DNA of 64,000 nt. It comes from Tychonema sp. LEGE 06208 (lineage in GTDB: Bacteria; Cyanobacteriota; Cyanobacteriia; Cyanobacteriales; Microcoleaceae). Under the pieces are notes generated by a model. That model saw only the letters and a program-made list of their open reading frames with translations. It had not been told where the DNA came from and ran no database searches. Location: NCBI RefSeq assembly GCF_015207505.1, contig NZ_JADEWT010000001.1, positions 62,001-126,000 of the forward strand, in the 5' to 3' direction. Both the position numbers and the translations under genes were made by a program. Below are positions 17,406 through 27,035 of the stretch, piece by piece (positions within the stretch are counted from its first letter, which is position 1; every line of letters starts with the position of its first letter).

Positions 17406-19493
17406 ATGGTGAACCGTCTTGCTCAATCCCAAAGCCTTTACCTGCGGAAACACAGCGAAAATCCGATCGACTGGTGGCCCTGGTGCGACGAAGCCTTAGA
17501 AACGGCCCGGAGCGAAAATAAACCGATTTTCCTGTCAATTGGCTACTCTAGCTGCCATTGGTGCACGGTGATGGAAGGGGAAGCATTTTCCGATCGCGCG
17601 ATCGCCCAATACATGAATTCGCAGTTTATACCGATCAAAGTCGATCGCGAAGAACGCCCGGACATCGACAGCATATATATGCAAACCTTGCAAATGATGA
17701 CCGGTCAAGGTGGTTGGCCGCTCAACGTTTTTCTCACTCCCGACGAGCGAATTCCCTTCTACGGAGGCACTTATTTCCCCGTAGAAGCCCGCTACGGGAG
17801 ACCAGCATTTTTAGAAGTTTTGCAAGCAATCCGCCGTTTTTACGACACAGAAAAAGGCAAAGTAGAAGCTTTCAAAGCAGAGATTTTAGAGAACCTTCAA
17901 CAGTCGGCAGCACTGTCAGCAGGAACCGCAGAACTAAATCGCGAAATATTCCAAAAAGGCTGGGAACTCAACACCGGAATTATTGCCGGCAGCAACCCAG
18001 GGCCCAGTTTTCCCATGATGCCTTATGCTGAGCTAGCACTGCGGGGAACGCGCTTTAATTTTGATTCAAAATACGACAGCAAACAAGTCTGCACTCAGCG
18101 CGGATTAGACTTAGCATTGGGCGGCATTTACGACCACGTAGCCGGCGGATTTCACCGCTACACAGTTGATGCTACTTGGACTGTGCCGCACTTTGAAAAA
18201 ATGCTCTACGACAACGGTCAAATTGTTGAGTATTTAGCAAATTTGTGGAGCGCGGGAATCCAAGAACCGGCTTTTGAAAGTGCGATCGCGCGGACAGTAG
18301 AATGGTTGAAGCGAGAAATGACCGCAACCGCAGGCTATTTTTACGCCGCACAGGATGCCGACAGTTTTAACACTTCAGAGGAAGTTGAACCGGAAGAAGG
18401 AGCGTTTTATGTTTGGACTTACAGCGAACTAGAACAACTGTTAACTGATGAGGAATTGGTAGAAATTCAAGCACAGTTTACTGTGACTCGCGGCGGCAAT
18501 TTTGAAGGCAAAAATGTCTTGCAGCGCCACCAGCCGGGAAAACTCAGCGCCACGGTAGAAACGGCTTTAGCTAAACTTTTTGCTGTTCGCTACGGCGGCA
18601 ATCCCGATACTGTGAAAACCTTTCTCCCAGCCCGCAACAATCAAGAAGCTAAGAATGAAAGTTGGCCTGGTAGAATTCCGGCAGTTACTGACACGAAAAT
18701 GATTGCTGCTTGGAATAGTTTAATGATTTCGGGTTTGGCGCGGGCGGCGGCTGTTTTTGGGAATTTGGACTATCTGGAATTGGCGGTGAATGCTGCTAAT
18801 TTTATTTTAGACAATCAGTGGCAAAATGGGCGGTTTCAGCGGCTGAATTATGACGGACAATCGGCGGTGGCTGCACAGTCGGAAGATTATGCTTTGTTTG
18901 TGAAAGCTTTGTTGGATTTGCATCAAGCGAGTTTGAATTTAGGCAATGGGGAAGCAACACAGCAATTGCCTAATTCTCAGTTTTGGTTGGAGAAAGCTGT
19001 GCAGGTGCAAGAAGAGTTTGATGAGTTTTTGTGGAGCGTGGAATTGGGAGGGTATTACAATGCTGCTAAGGATGTGAGCGGAGATTTGTTGGTGCGGGAA
19101 CGCAGCTATATAGACAATGCAACTCCGGCGGCGAATGGAATTGCGATCGCCTCTTTGGTTCGCTTGGCCTTGCTGGGCCCGAATTTAGAATATCTCGATC
19201 GCGCCGAACAAGCTTTGCAAGCTTTTAGCAGTATTGTCCGAGATGCTCCCCAAGCTTGTCCGAGTCTGCTTTCGGCGATCGACTGGTATCAGCATTCTAC
19301 CCTGATTCGCACTTCGCCCGACCTGATTTCTGGGTTAATTTCGCAGTATTATCCGACTGCTGTTTGTCAGATTGAGGCGGATTTGCCTGAAGGTGCGATC
19401 GGGTTAGTTTGCGAGTGTTTGACTTGCAAAGAACCGGCAAAAACTCAAGAGATGCTGTTAGCAGAAATTCAGCAAAGTCAAAGGCGAGGATAA
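17406..19493 (+). CDS. YyaL/SSP411-type thioredoxin-domain protein (DUF255)
   Basis: 695 residues. I start at the ATG at 17406, since the TTG two codons earlier has no ribosome site. The N-terminal thioredoxin-like domain (1-165) has the family signature YSSCHWCTVME with C50-x-x-C53. The C-terminal part is an (alpha/alpha)6 barrel related to N-acylglucosamine 2-epimerase (DADSF, AWNSLMISGLARAA, ATPAANGIA). Conserved from bacteria to human SPATA20; the reaction is unknown. Monocistronic. Confidence 0.92.
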   Translation: MVNRLAQSQSLYLRKHSENPIDWWPWCDEALETARSENKPIFLSIGYSSCHWCTVMEGEAFSDRAIAQYMNSQFIPIKVDREERPDIDSIYMQTLQMMTGQGGWPLNVFLTPDERIPFYGGTYFPVEARYGRPAFLEVLQAIRRFYDTEKGKVEAFKAEILENLQQSAALSAGTAELNREIFQKGWELNTGIIAGSNPGPSFPMMPYAELALRGTRFNFDSKYDSKQVCTQRGLDLALGGIYDHVAGGFHRYTVDATWTVPHFEKMLYDNGQIVEYLANLWSAGIQEPAFESAIARTVEWLKREMTATAGYFYAAQDADSFNTSEEVEPEEGAFYVWTYSELEQLLTDEELVEIQAQFTVTRGGNFEGKNVLQRHQPGKLSATVETALAKLFAVRYGGNPDTVKTFLPARNNQEAKNESWPGRIPAVTDTKMIAAWNSLMISGLARAAAVFGNLDYLELAVNAANFILDNQWQNGRFQRLNYDGQSAVAAQSEDYALFVKALLDLHQASLNLGNGEATQQLPNSQFWLEKAVQVQEEFDEFLWSVELGGYYNAAKDVSGDLLVRERSYIDNATPAANGIAIASLVRLALLGPNLEYLDRAEQALQAFSSIVRDAPQACPSLLSAIDWYQHSTLIRTSPDLISGLISQYYPTAVCQIEADLPEGAIGLVCECLTCKEPAKTQEMLLAEIQQSQRRG

Positions 19494-19533
19494 AAGGAAA
19501 AAAACTGAAGTCCTGACTGCGAACCTGTTTTAC

Positions 19534-19672
19534 TCGTTGACTCGTCACTAGGCTTTACTCGTTACTAGGCTCTGCCTAGTAACACAGATCCGGAGGCTCT
19601 GCCTCCAATTTCCGAAGCGAGGCAGAGCAAGAGTGATATAGGTTCCTTTCGCTGTAGCCTGGGAACCAGTTA
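19534..19672. repeat. palindromic GC-rich repeat cluster
   Basis: Two perfect hairpins: GTTACTAGGC-TCT-GCCTAGTAAC (19561-19583) and GGAGGC-TCT-GCCTCC (19592-19606), followed by GAGGCAGAGC. Related CTCTGCCT-containing DNA recurs at about 42448-42525. Confidence 0.75.
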
Positions 19673-19768
19673 AAGCCCTCAATTCATCAATCCCTGAATC
19701 TAAAATCTAAAATTTCAACTCCTTACCTTTTTGAGAAAGGCTATATTCCGTGAAAGAGGTATCTAAAA

Positions 19769-20123
19769 ATGAACTTCACCATCAAACTGCTTGATGTCGT
19801 TGCATTACTAGAAGATTTACCAGAACAGGGCTTATATCGGGGTCAAGTGGGAACAGTAATTGATGAATATGATGCAGAATTTGTTGAAGTTGAGTTTAGC
19901 GATTTGCAAGGTTGTACCTACGCGCTAGAAGCGGGAGCATCTCACTTTTCCAAAAAGCATTTTTTTACATTACAGTGCGAGTACCTCAAGAACTCGCGAG
20001 TACAATACGCGAGCTCTTGAGGTACTCGCACTACAAATGCAAAACTGAGATGCTCCCCTAGAAGCCCTTAGCAAGTCGCAGTTAATGATTTTGCATCACA
20101 GTCCGCTTGCTGAAACCAAATAG
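19769..20123 (+). pseudogene. DUF4926 gene interrupted by a miniature element
   Basis: The first 55 codons read KLLDVVALLEDLPEQGLYRG...FVEVEFSDLQGCTYALE, the recognisable DUF4926 fold. At codon 55 a 125-bp inverted-repeat element (19933-20057) enters, flanked by CTAGAAGC on both sides. The present frame runs through the element to a stop at 20020 and yields an 83-residue chimera with an unrelated tail. If the element and one 8-bp duplication (133 bp) are removed, the frame continues A-L-S-K-S-Q-L-M-I-L-H-H-S-P and stops at 20121-20123, giving a 73-residue protein with the normal family ending. An AGAGG motif precedes the ATG. Small toxin/antitoxin-associated roles have been proposed for such proteins; none is shown here. 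Confidence 0.85.
19933..20057. mobile_element. 125-bp miniature inverted-repeat element (MITE), intact
   Basis: Ends are a perfect 12-bp inverted repeat, GGGAGCATCTCA...TGAGATGCTCCC. The direct 8-bp flank CTAGAAGC at 19925-19932 and 20058-20065 is a target duplication. Inside, arms starting GTGCGAGTACCTC fold into a 24-bp stem (one mismatch) around AGTACAATA. No coding sequence of its own, so it must be moved by a transposase encoded elsewhere. Confidence 0.9.
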
Positions 20124-20331
20124 CTGAAAACTCAACCATTATTACAAAAACAAGTTTTAAATCCCTAATACTTCCATTTTTTACAAACAATACAGCGGTG
20201 GGCAATATCCGAACTTATACAGAATAAGTTATGGCCAACTCTACAATCTAAAATCTACAATCTAAAATTGTATAATCCCCGTGCAGCTAACAGTTACCCC
20301 TCAGCAGCTAAAAACATAAGCTTTTTTTATA

Positions 20332-20360
20332 TTGACTGAACCGAATTTATTAACTATAAT
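20332..20360 (+). promoter_or_regulatory. sigma-70-type promoter of dxs
   Basis: TTGACT (20332-20337), a 17-nt spacer and a perfect TATAAT (20355-20360). Transcription would start near 20367, leaving a leader of about 145 nt before the dxs ATG. The rest of 20124-20510 contains only short TCTAAAATCTACAA repeats. Confidence 0.75.
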
Positions 20361-20510
20361 TACCAGGTCAAAAATAACAAAAATCTTACGCCTAACACTT
20401 TTCTCAAATAACAGGTAAACTATTCTAACGTTTGCCCGTACCGAACGCTGCAGGCAAAACCTATATCTGTTAAGCATTCGTCCTAATTCTTAGGAGCAGG
20501 ATTTTAAAAT

Positions 20511-22418
20511 ATGCATCTCAGCGAACTGACTCACCCAAACCAATTACACGGCCTGTCGATTCATCAACTCGAACAAATTGCCCGACAAATTCGAGAAAAG
20601 CATTTAGAAACAGTAGCTGCGAGCGGCGGACACCTAGGCCCAGGATTGGGTGTAGTCGAACTCACCTTAGCACTCTACCAGACACTCGACCTCGATCGCG
20701 ACAAAGTTACCTGGGATGTCGGCCACCAAGCTTATCCGCACAAATTGATCACCGGCCGCTACAACCAATTCCACACCCTGCGCCAAAAAGACGGCGTTGC
20801 AGGCTATCTCAAGCGCTGCGAGAGCAAATTTGACCACTTTGGGGCCGGTCACGCCTCCACGAGCATTTCCGCAGCCCTGGGAATGGCAATGGCGCGGGAC
20901 CTCAAAGGCGAAAACTTTAAAACTGTAGCAGTCATCGGCGACGGCGCGCTGACGGGCGGTATGGCACTCGAAGCGATCAACCACGCGGGCCATATGCCGA
21001 AAACCAATTTGTTAGTTGTGCTCAACGACAATGAGATGTCAATTTCGCCCAACGTCGGCGCAATTACCCGTTATTTAAACAAAATGCGCTTGTCGCCACC
21101 GGTGCAGTTTCTCAAAGATAACTTAGAGGAACAATTCAAACAAATTCCCTTTGTCGGCGAAACTTTTACTCCAGAAATGGAACGCATCAAAGAAGGGATG
21201 AAACGCTTGGCTGTCTCGAAAGTTGGAGCTGTAATTGAAGAATTGGGCTTTACTTACATGGGCCCGGTAGATGGACACAATTTGCAAGAGTTAATTACCA
21301 CTTTCAAACAAGCTCATACTATCCAAGGCCCTGTGTTAGTTCACGTTGTGACGGTGAAGGGCAAAGGATATGCGATCGCCGAAAAAGACCAAGTAGGATA
21401 TCACGCCCAAAATCCTTTTAACTTAGCCACCGGCAAAGGCATTCCCTCCACCAAGCCCAAACCTCCCGCCTACGCGAAAGTCTTTGCCCACGCCCTCGTC
21501 AAGCTAGCAGAAGATAATCCGAAAATTGTTGGCATTACTGCTGCAATGGCAACCGGCACGGGGTTAGACAAACTTCAGGAAAAACTGCCGAAACAGTACA
21601 TCGATGTTGGCATTGCCGAACAGCACGCGGTGACTTTATCGGCTGGTTTAGCCTGCGAAGGAATGCGCCCGGTTGTAGCAATTTACTCGACCTTTTTGCA
21701 GCGGGCCTACGACCAAATAATTCACGATGTCTGCATCCAAAACTTGCCTGTTTTCTTCTGTTTGGATCGCGCGGGAATTGTCGGCGCAGACGGCCCCACT
21801 CACCAAGGAATGTACGATATTTCTTACTTGCGGTGCTTGCCAAACATGACAATTATGGCTCCAAAAGACGAGGCCGAATTGCAGCGGATGGTAGTCACGG
21901 GAATCAACCACACCAGCGGCCCGATCGCGATGCGCTACCCGCGCGGCAACGGTTACGGCGTACCTCTGATGGAAGAGGGTTGGGAAGAATTGGCGATCGG
22001 CAAAGCCGAAATTCTCCGCAACGGCGACGACTTGCTAATATTAGGTTACGGTTCGATGGTTTATCCGGCGATGCAAACTGCCGAGATTTTGAGCGAACAC
22101 GGCATCGAAGCAACAGTCATCAACGCGCGTTTTGTCAAGCCTTTGGACACTGAATTAATCTTGCCTTTAGCACAGCAAATCGGGAAAGTTGTCACAATGG
22201 AAGAAGGTTGTTTGATGGGCGGTTTCGGTTCAGCAGTAGCCGAAGCTTTGCTAGATAATAATGTTCTTGTTCCTGTGATGCGCTTGGGTGTACCGGATAC
22301 ATTGGTAGACCACGCAACACCGGATCAGTCGATGGCAACCTTGGGCTTAAATCCGTCGCAAATGTGCGATCGTATCTTAGCACAATTCAGCCGCAAACAA
22401 TCACCCGTTAGCGTCTAA
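20511..22418 (+). CDS. dxs: 1-deoxy-D-xylulose-5-phosphate synthase
   Basis: 635 residues, full length. A transketolase-type enzyme with the ThDP/Mg site [17 protein letters not shown]...NDNEMSIS, the pyrimidine-domain signature [17 protein letters not shown] with the catalytic Glu, and a C-terminal domain. It condenses pyruvate and glyceraldehyde 3-phosphate, the first and often flux-controlling step of the MEP pathway that supplies carotenoids, phytol and quinones. TAGGAGCAGG precedes the start. Confidence 0.97.
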   Translation: MHLSELTHPNQLHGLSIHQLEQIARQIREKHLETVAASGGHLGPGLGVVELTLALYQTLDLDRDKVTWDVGHQAYPHKLITGRYNQFHTLRQKDGVAGYLKRCESKFDHFGAGHASTSISAALGMAMARDLKGENFKTVAVIGDGALTGGMALEAINHAGHMPKTNLLVVLNDNEMSISPNVGAITRYLNKMRLSPPVQFLKDNLEEQFKQIPFVGETFTPEMERIKEGMKRLAVSKVGAVIEELGFTYMGPVDGHNLQELITTFKQAHTIQGPVLVHVVTVKGKGYAIAEKDQVGYHAQNPFNLATGKGIPSTKPKPPAYAKVFAHALVKLAEDNPKIVGITAAMATGTGLDKLQEKLPKQYIDVGIAEQHAVTLSAGLACEGMRPVVAIYSTFLQRAYDQIIHDVCIQNLPVFFCLDRAGIVGADGPTHQGMYDISYLRCLPNMTIMAPKDEAELQRMVVTGINHTSGPIAMRYPRGNGYGVPLMEEGWEELAIGKAEILRNGDDLLILGYGSMVYPAMQTAEILSEHGIEATVINARFVKPLDTELILPLAQQIGKVVTMEEGCLMGGFGSAVAEALLDNNVLVPVMRLGVPDTLVDHATPDQSMATLGLNPSQMCDRILAQFSRKQSPVSV

Positions 22419-22487
22419 TTAGCTAGAATTGTAGGGTGGGCACTGCTCACCTTACTTCACCTTTACTGCACAAAAGGAGAATCAACA

Positions 22488-22805
22488 ATGACTTATCTCA
22501 ACCCAACTAGCAGAACTCCCCGGAGAAGATTGCACCCAAAACGCACAGGTTCTGCAGAAGAAATAGCCCAATGGTATGCTGAGAGAGAAGCATTTTATCA
22601 GCGCTGCAAACCTATTTTCGATCGCCTCAAACCAGAATTGATTAAAACCCACTACAACTGGTACATGGCCGTTGAACCCGACAGCGGTGAATATTTTATC
22701 GACAAGGATGATATGCTAGTTGCAAACATAGCCCATGAAAAATACCCTAAAGTTAAATTGCACGTCTTTCGGATCAATGAAACTGGAGTTTGTGGCACGA
22801 TATGA
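22488..22805 (+). CDS. conserved hypothetical protein paired with a retropepsin-like gene
   Basis: 105 residues, preceded by AAAGGAGAA 9 nt from the ATG. It has a basic N-terminal segment, a helical EEIAQWYAEREAFYQRCKPIFDRL region and the segment HYNWYMAVEPDSGEYFIDKDDMLV. Its stop overlaps the ATG of the next gene (ATGA), so the two were translationally coupled. Family function unknown. Confidence 0.75.
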   Translation: MTYLNPTSRTPRRRLHPKRTGSAEEIAQWYAEREAFYQRCKPIFDRLKPELIKTHYNWYMAVEPDSGEYFIDKDDMLVANIAHEKYPKVKLHVFRINETGVCGTI

Positions 22806-23170
22806 TGGAAGGAATATTTGGCGATCAGGACGAGCTATTTTTTGAAATTGAATTGATTGCTGATAACGGCTTAGAATTACCTATTGACGCTCTGCTTGAT
22901 ACAGGTTTTTCCGGCTGGTTAGCTATGAACGATTAAGATTTAGAGGGACTTGATTGGATATATGTGAAACAAGAAAAAATGCGAACAGCTAAAGGAGAAT
23001 TTAATTTCGATCTTTATGCAGGAAAAATTACAATTGATGAGCAAGAGTTTGACATTCCCGTTCATGTAGGCGCGGGAGTACCCGAAATTTTAATCGGCCG
23101 CCAACTGTTGAAAAATCGGCGCTTGGTAGTTGATATTTCGGCGGGTATTTTGACATTGGAAACGATTTAA
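22802..23170 (+). pseudogene. retropepsin-like aspartyl protease gene with an in-frame stop
   Basis: Starts in an ATGA overlap with the preceding gene. The first 44 codons include LPIDALLDTGFSGWLAM, with the DTGxSG active-site motif. Codon 45 (22934-22936) is TAA in the middle of an otherwise continuous frame. Downstream in the same frame come IPVHVGAGVPEILIGRQLL and a closing VVDISAGILTL, the second half of this small clan-AA family. A single C-to-T change (CAA to TAA) would explain the stop. Total length without it is about 122 residues, normal for the family. Confidence 0.85.
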
Positions 23171-23177
23171 AAGCAAA

Positions 23178-24404
23178 ATGAACTTAAAAAATTTTGATAT
23201 AGTAATAGTAGGAGCAGGCCCAGCAGGCGGTCACTGCGCGAGAATATTGGCAAAATCCGGCCGCAAAGTCTTGCTTGCCGAACAAAACGACAATTTTAAT
23301 AAAAACGACTTTTCCAGCGCCGCCACGCCTTTAGAAACCCTTTCTCAATTCGATTTACCCGAATCAGTTGTCGGCAGTTGTTGGCACAAACTGACTATTG
23401 AAACTAGCAAAGTCAGTCAAACTTGGGAGTCTCCCGAAAACTTGGGAGTTGTTCTCAATTTTGCTAAATTTAGAGCTTTTTTAGCCGAGGAAGTTGAGCG
23501 ATTTGGCGGTGAAGTTTGGCTTGGTTGTCGCTACACCGGACATTCGCAAGCTAACGGTGAAACAATCGTAGAATTTAAACAGCTATCTGACGGTCAACTT
23601 ATCAAAGCTAGCACTAAAGTTTTGGTTGATGCTACGGGTTTTGCTAGGGCGATTATGTACGAAAAAGAAAACGATAAGCCAGAGTTTTTATCGGGAACCG
23701 GCATCGAATATTTAATTGAAGTAGAACCGGAAATTTATCATAAATATGCCAATGATTTAATCTTTTTTTTGGGCGATAAATGGATGCCGAAGGGTTATTC
23801 TTGGATATTTCCAATGGAACAAAACAGGCTGAAAGTTGGTGCGGGCCGCATTTTTTTAGATCCGAAAACTGTGAAAAATTTGGAACCTTTGAAAAAATAT
23901 ATCGATTTGCTGATTGATGAATATCTGAAGTCTAAAAATTATACAATTATTGACAAACACGGTTCTACTCTGAAGTACAGTCAGGGTTTGCAGGATATTT
24001 ATTACAAGGAGAATATAATTGCGATCGGCGATACTGTCTCCACTGTAAATTTTTTGGGCGGCGAGGGTATCAGACACGGGATGGATGGTGCCGAAATTGC
24101 GGGGAAATACATTGAAAAATATTTGGACGGGAAAATCTCAGATTTTGGAGATTATGAAACCCAAATGCACCGCAAGTTCGATCAAAAATGGCATATTTCG
24201 GAAAGGTTGGCGGTGAGAAAGTATATCGATGATGTTAATGATGAGCTTACAGACAAGGTAATTTCTTACTTAAAGTACATGAAAACTGATGATGTGATGG
24301 ATATTTTATTTTATTATAAGTTTGAGAAGATTTATAGAGGATTTGGCGGTTATTTAGGGCGGAAGTTTCAGGGTTTGGTGCAGCGGCTGAGAAAAAGTTT
24401 TTAG
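23178..24404 (+). CDS. geranylgeranyl-reductase-family FAD-dependent oxidoreductase
   Basis: 408 residues. The N-terminal dinucleotide-binding motif is DIVIVGAGPAGGHCARIL, and a mid-protein AIGDTVSTVNFLGGEGIRHGMDGAEIAGK segment is the second FAD-binding motif of this family. Homologues include ChlP and lycopene-cyclase-like or menaquinone-side-chain reductases. It is not ChlP itself, being divergent in the substrate region; the substrate is uncertain, though nearby dxs makes an isoprenoid plausible. It starts 8 bp after the broken retropepsin gene. Confidence 0.85.
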   Translation: MNLKNFDIVIVGAGPAGGHCARILAKSGRKVLLAEQNDNFNKNDFSSAATPLETLSQFDLPESVVGSCWHKLTIETSKVSQTWESPENLGVVLNFAKFRAFLAEEVERFGGEVWLGCRYTGHSQANGETIVEFKQLSDGQLIKASTKVLVDATGFARAIMYEKENDKPEFLSGTGIEYLIEVEPEIYHKYANDLIFFLGDKWMPKGYSWIFPMEQNRLKVGAGRIFLDPKTVKNLEPLKKYIDLLIDEYLKSKNYTIIDKHGSTLKYSQGLQDIYYKENIIAIGDTVSTVNFLGGEGIRHGMDGAEIAGKYIEKYLDGKISDFGDYETQMHRKFDQKWHISERLAVRKYIDDVNDELTDKVISYLKYMKTDDVMDILFYYKFEKIYRGFGGYLGRKFQGLVQRLRKSF

Positions 24405-24478
24405 TAATGATCTAAATCGTCATCAAGTTGGTTTGTAGTGAGGACTTGATTCCTTCCGAATGCGGACTAAATTCATCA

Positions 24479-26899
24479 CTACGAACCTAATTTTAAGGGA
24501 TTTTCCTTGGTGATTTGAATGCGGGGTAGCGACATTAAAGAATCGTCTAAGCTGCTAAACTTTGACCTATAGGATACACCAAAAGTATACCCGCTCGCCC
24601 CGATTAAATGTTCTACAATTTTATCGACATCTCCGTAAGGATAAGCAAAACATTTAACAGATTTCCCTAATCCCCGTTCCAAAATAGCGCGACATTTTGC
24701 CCCCTCACGCACAATTTCTGTGGGCGACAAGGTAGTTAATGGTTGATAGGTAGCAGACATCGAACCGAATTCAATTCCTGCATCCTGCATTTGCAGAATT
24801 TCTGGCCATCCCATTAAGTTTACTTCTTCACCTTCGGCTTTTTCCCAACTATTTGTCTTTCCAATCGACTCGGCTACTAAAAAAACAGTTGCTGTAAAAT
24901 CATAGCGTTTTAGCAAAGGCCAAGCATATTGGAAAAAGTCGAGATAGCCTCCGTCAAATGTTATCAATACGGCTTTACCGGGTAAAGGAGTTTTAGTCTG
25001 TTTTGCGCTTCGCCAATTTTCCCAACTCGCACTGTAATAACCTTTTTCTTGTAAATCCTGTAGTTGCTGTTCAAACAAGTCGGGAGTAACGGTATTTAAA
25101 CCATCGGGAGAAATGCGGCCGTAGGCGAGAATGGGCAGATTTTCTGTGACGCTGTTATTGTTAAAAACTTGAGGTTTTTCTGGGTTGGCAACTTCTCGAT
25201 AAGGCGATTTTTTACCGATGATTTCTGGTGCATAAAATACTTGTTTGTGTAGCTCGTTTTCTAAGGGAATTTGCATTGTTGTTTCCCCGGCGATTGCTGC
25301 GGCTGATGCGATTTCTCGCAGCGCTGCGGCTGGGAGTGCGGCGCGGCGGCTGATACTGGTGCCGATCGCACCCGATCGCCTGCCGAACATCACTGCATTT
25401 GGCGGGTAAATGCCACCATAACCCTCTGCATTCAACCACTCTGGCTGATTCGACCTTTGGCGGGCAGCAGAGGCTAAGCGCGATCGCAGCGATTGCTTAC
25501 CGTCGATCGGTTTTCCCAGCAAAGCTTCTCGCACGGTGGCGACGCACAACTCAAAACCGCTATTTCGAGTAATTGTCGATCGCAATTTTTGAGCAGAAAC
25601 GAAATTATTTTCCACCGCAACCGTTACAATACCGACAGCAACGCCGCCTACTTTCACCAGGACATCTATTTCAGAAAGCTCAACTTTTATATTAGGCAAT
25701 TCCTCGCTAACTTCTACAGCAATTAAATCTTTTTCGAGGGTAATTGTTGGGACTTCCTCTGGTATTTCTGGCTTGTAGAAATCCTCCAAATGCCAATGCG
25801 ATCGCACCCATAATTCTTGTAAAAATAGCCTCCAGTCATTTTTCTTGTGGAATGGTTGCAGCAAAGTTTCCCACAATCTATTACCTTTTTCGCAGCGATT
25901 GCGTTGAAAGTAGCGATCGAGAATTTGCCAAGCAAACTGGGCTGCAACCGCATCCGCCAACACCGCACCCGCCACAATCCCGTCGCAGACTGGCAATTCC
26001 ACAACACCGAGTTTAATGCCTTCTAATTGAATTGTACAGTGCAGGCGATCGCATATTTGCAAAGTGTAAATATCCGAAATTGGTTCGCTCACTTCTACCG
26101 TAACTTTCCAGGCAATTTCACCCTTGACTCGCTTAATCTTATCTAAAATATCTTTAATTTCATTAGTCGTAAAAATTTTATGATATTTGTGAACATTACT
26201 CCTTTTAACCTCTCTCTCAATTCCTTGGTGCCAAGGTAAATTTAAACTGAGACTAGCAGCTTTTTCTTGATAAAACTCCAGCATTTTTGCGTCATATTCA
26301 ACCCCCATAAAATGACAAAGCTCTTCTAATTTCTTGACTTTATTATCGACAATTTCCTCATACTTGACTAATATGTGATTAGAATTTTTAGCATATTTGT
26401 GACTAATTAACGTCGCCTCCTTCCAGCGATGGATACAGTGGTTTAAATCCCAACCAGGCCCCCACAAATCATGAGAATTCCTAGTAGCCTCATGCAGAGA
26501 AGCTATTGTATCCATACCGTTTCGCAAAATATGTATAAATTTAGCATCCGGCAAAAATCGCTCTATGTCATCAATAAAATATATATGTTCCGGCGTTTTT
26601 TCCAACCAAATGCTTTTGTTTTGTTCCGCAGCCAAACCATCCAAAACTCCGACAAACCAACTAACTTTAGTTCCCAAACTTTGACTATCATCAAAACCTT
26701 GCAAAAGTTCAGGGCGATTAATCTCATCTTTAAAAAAAGCTTCCATCCTACCTGGAAACTTTCCCGCAAACTTCTTGTAAAGTAAATATTGAAAAAACTT
26801 AGATTCAGGAAAAGAAATAACTTCAGGATGAGCAGCCAATAAACTTTGAAGCATTGTTGTGCCGCTTCTCGGAGAGCCTATTAAAAATATCCGTTTCAT
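24479..26899 (-). CDS. sulfotransferase - tandem accessory domain - degenerate polysaccharide deacetylase fusion
   Basis: 806 residues. Residues 1-255: sulfotransferase with 5'-PAPS loop GSPRSGTT (8-15) and 3'-phosphate motif HILRNGMDTIASL (Arg126, Ser134). Residues about 264-330 and 393-460: two copies of a beta-rich domain also found in the two GT2 proteins upstream. Residues 586-800: NodB-like polysaccharide deacetylase fold (AVLITFDGGYLDF, CFAYPYGD). Its TFDDG is TFDGG (Gly649 for the metal Asp) and the metal motif HxxxH reads GSMSATY, so both His are lost; deacetylation is unlikely. Last gene of the leftward polysaccharide cluster. The combination suggests a sulfated glycan product. Confidence 0.85.
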   Translation of the reverse strand: MKRIFLIGSPRSGTTMLQSLLAAHPEVISFPESKFFQYLLYKKFAGKFPGRMEAFFKDEINRPELLQGFDDSQSLGTKVSWFVGVLDGLAAEQNKSIWLEKTPEHIYFIDDIERFLPDAKFIHILRNGMDTIASLHEATRNSHDLWGPGWDLNHCIHRWKEATLISHKYAKNSNHILVKYEEIVDNKVKKLEELCHFMGVEYDAKMLEFYQEKAASLSLNLPWHQGIEREVKRSNVHKYHKIFTTNEIKDILDKIKRVKGEIAWKVTVEVSEPISDIYTLQICDRLHCTIQLEGIKLGVVELPVCDGIVAGAVLADAVAAQFAWQILDRYFQRNRCEKGNRLWETLLQPFHKKNDWRLFLQELWVRSHWHLEDFYKPEIPEEVPTITLEKDLIAVEVSEELPNIKVELSEIDVLVKVGGVAVGIVTVAVENNFVSAQKLRSTITRNSGFELCVATVREALLGKPIDGKQSLRSRLASAARQRSNQPEWLNAEGYGGIYPPNAVMFGRRSGAIGTSISRRAALPAAALREIASAAAIAGETTMQIPLENELHKQVFYAPEIIGKKSPYREVANPEKPQVFNNNSVTENLPILAYGRISPDGLNTVTPDLFEQQLQDLQEKGYYSASWENWRSAKQTKTPLPGKAVLITFDGGYLDFFQYAWPLLKRYDFTATVFLVAESIGKTNSWEKAEGEEVNLMGWPEILQMQDAGIEFGSMSATYQPLTTLSPTEIVREGAKCRAILERGLGKSVKCFAYPYGDVDKIVEHLIGASGYTFGVSYRSKFSSLDDSLMSLPRIQITKENPLKLGS

Positions 26900-26940
26900 T
26901 TTTATAGCTAATAAATGGTTTGTGAATTAGATTTTTTTTT

Positions 26941-27026
26941 ACGAACCGCAGAGAGCGCAGAGGGCACTGAGGAAGAGAAGAAAGAGGTATGATTGATGTT
27001 CATCTCTGGGCTATCTGCGGTTAAAA
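26941..27026. repeat. inverted repeat ACCGCAGA...TCTGCGGT
   Basis: An AACCGCAGA-type arm near 26943 and CTGCGGTT near 27014-27021 flank purine-rich DNA. Similar ACCGCAGAT stretches recur at about 59960 and 61667. It separates two genes of the polysaccharide cluster. Confidence 0.5.
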
Positions 27027-27035
27027 ACTTTTTTC

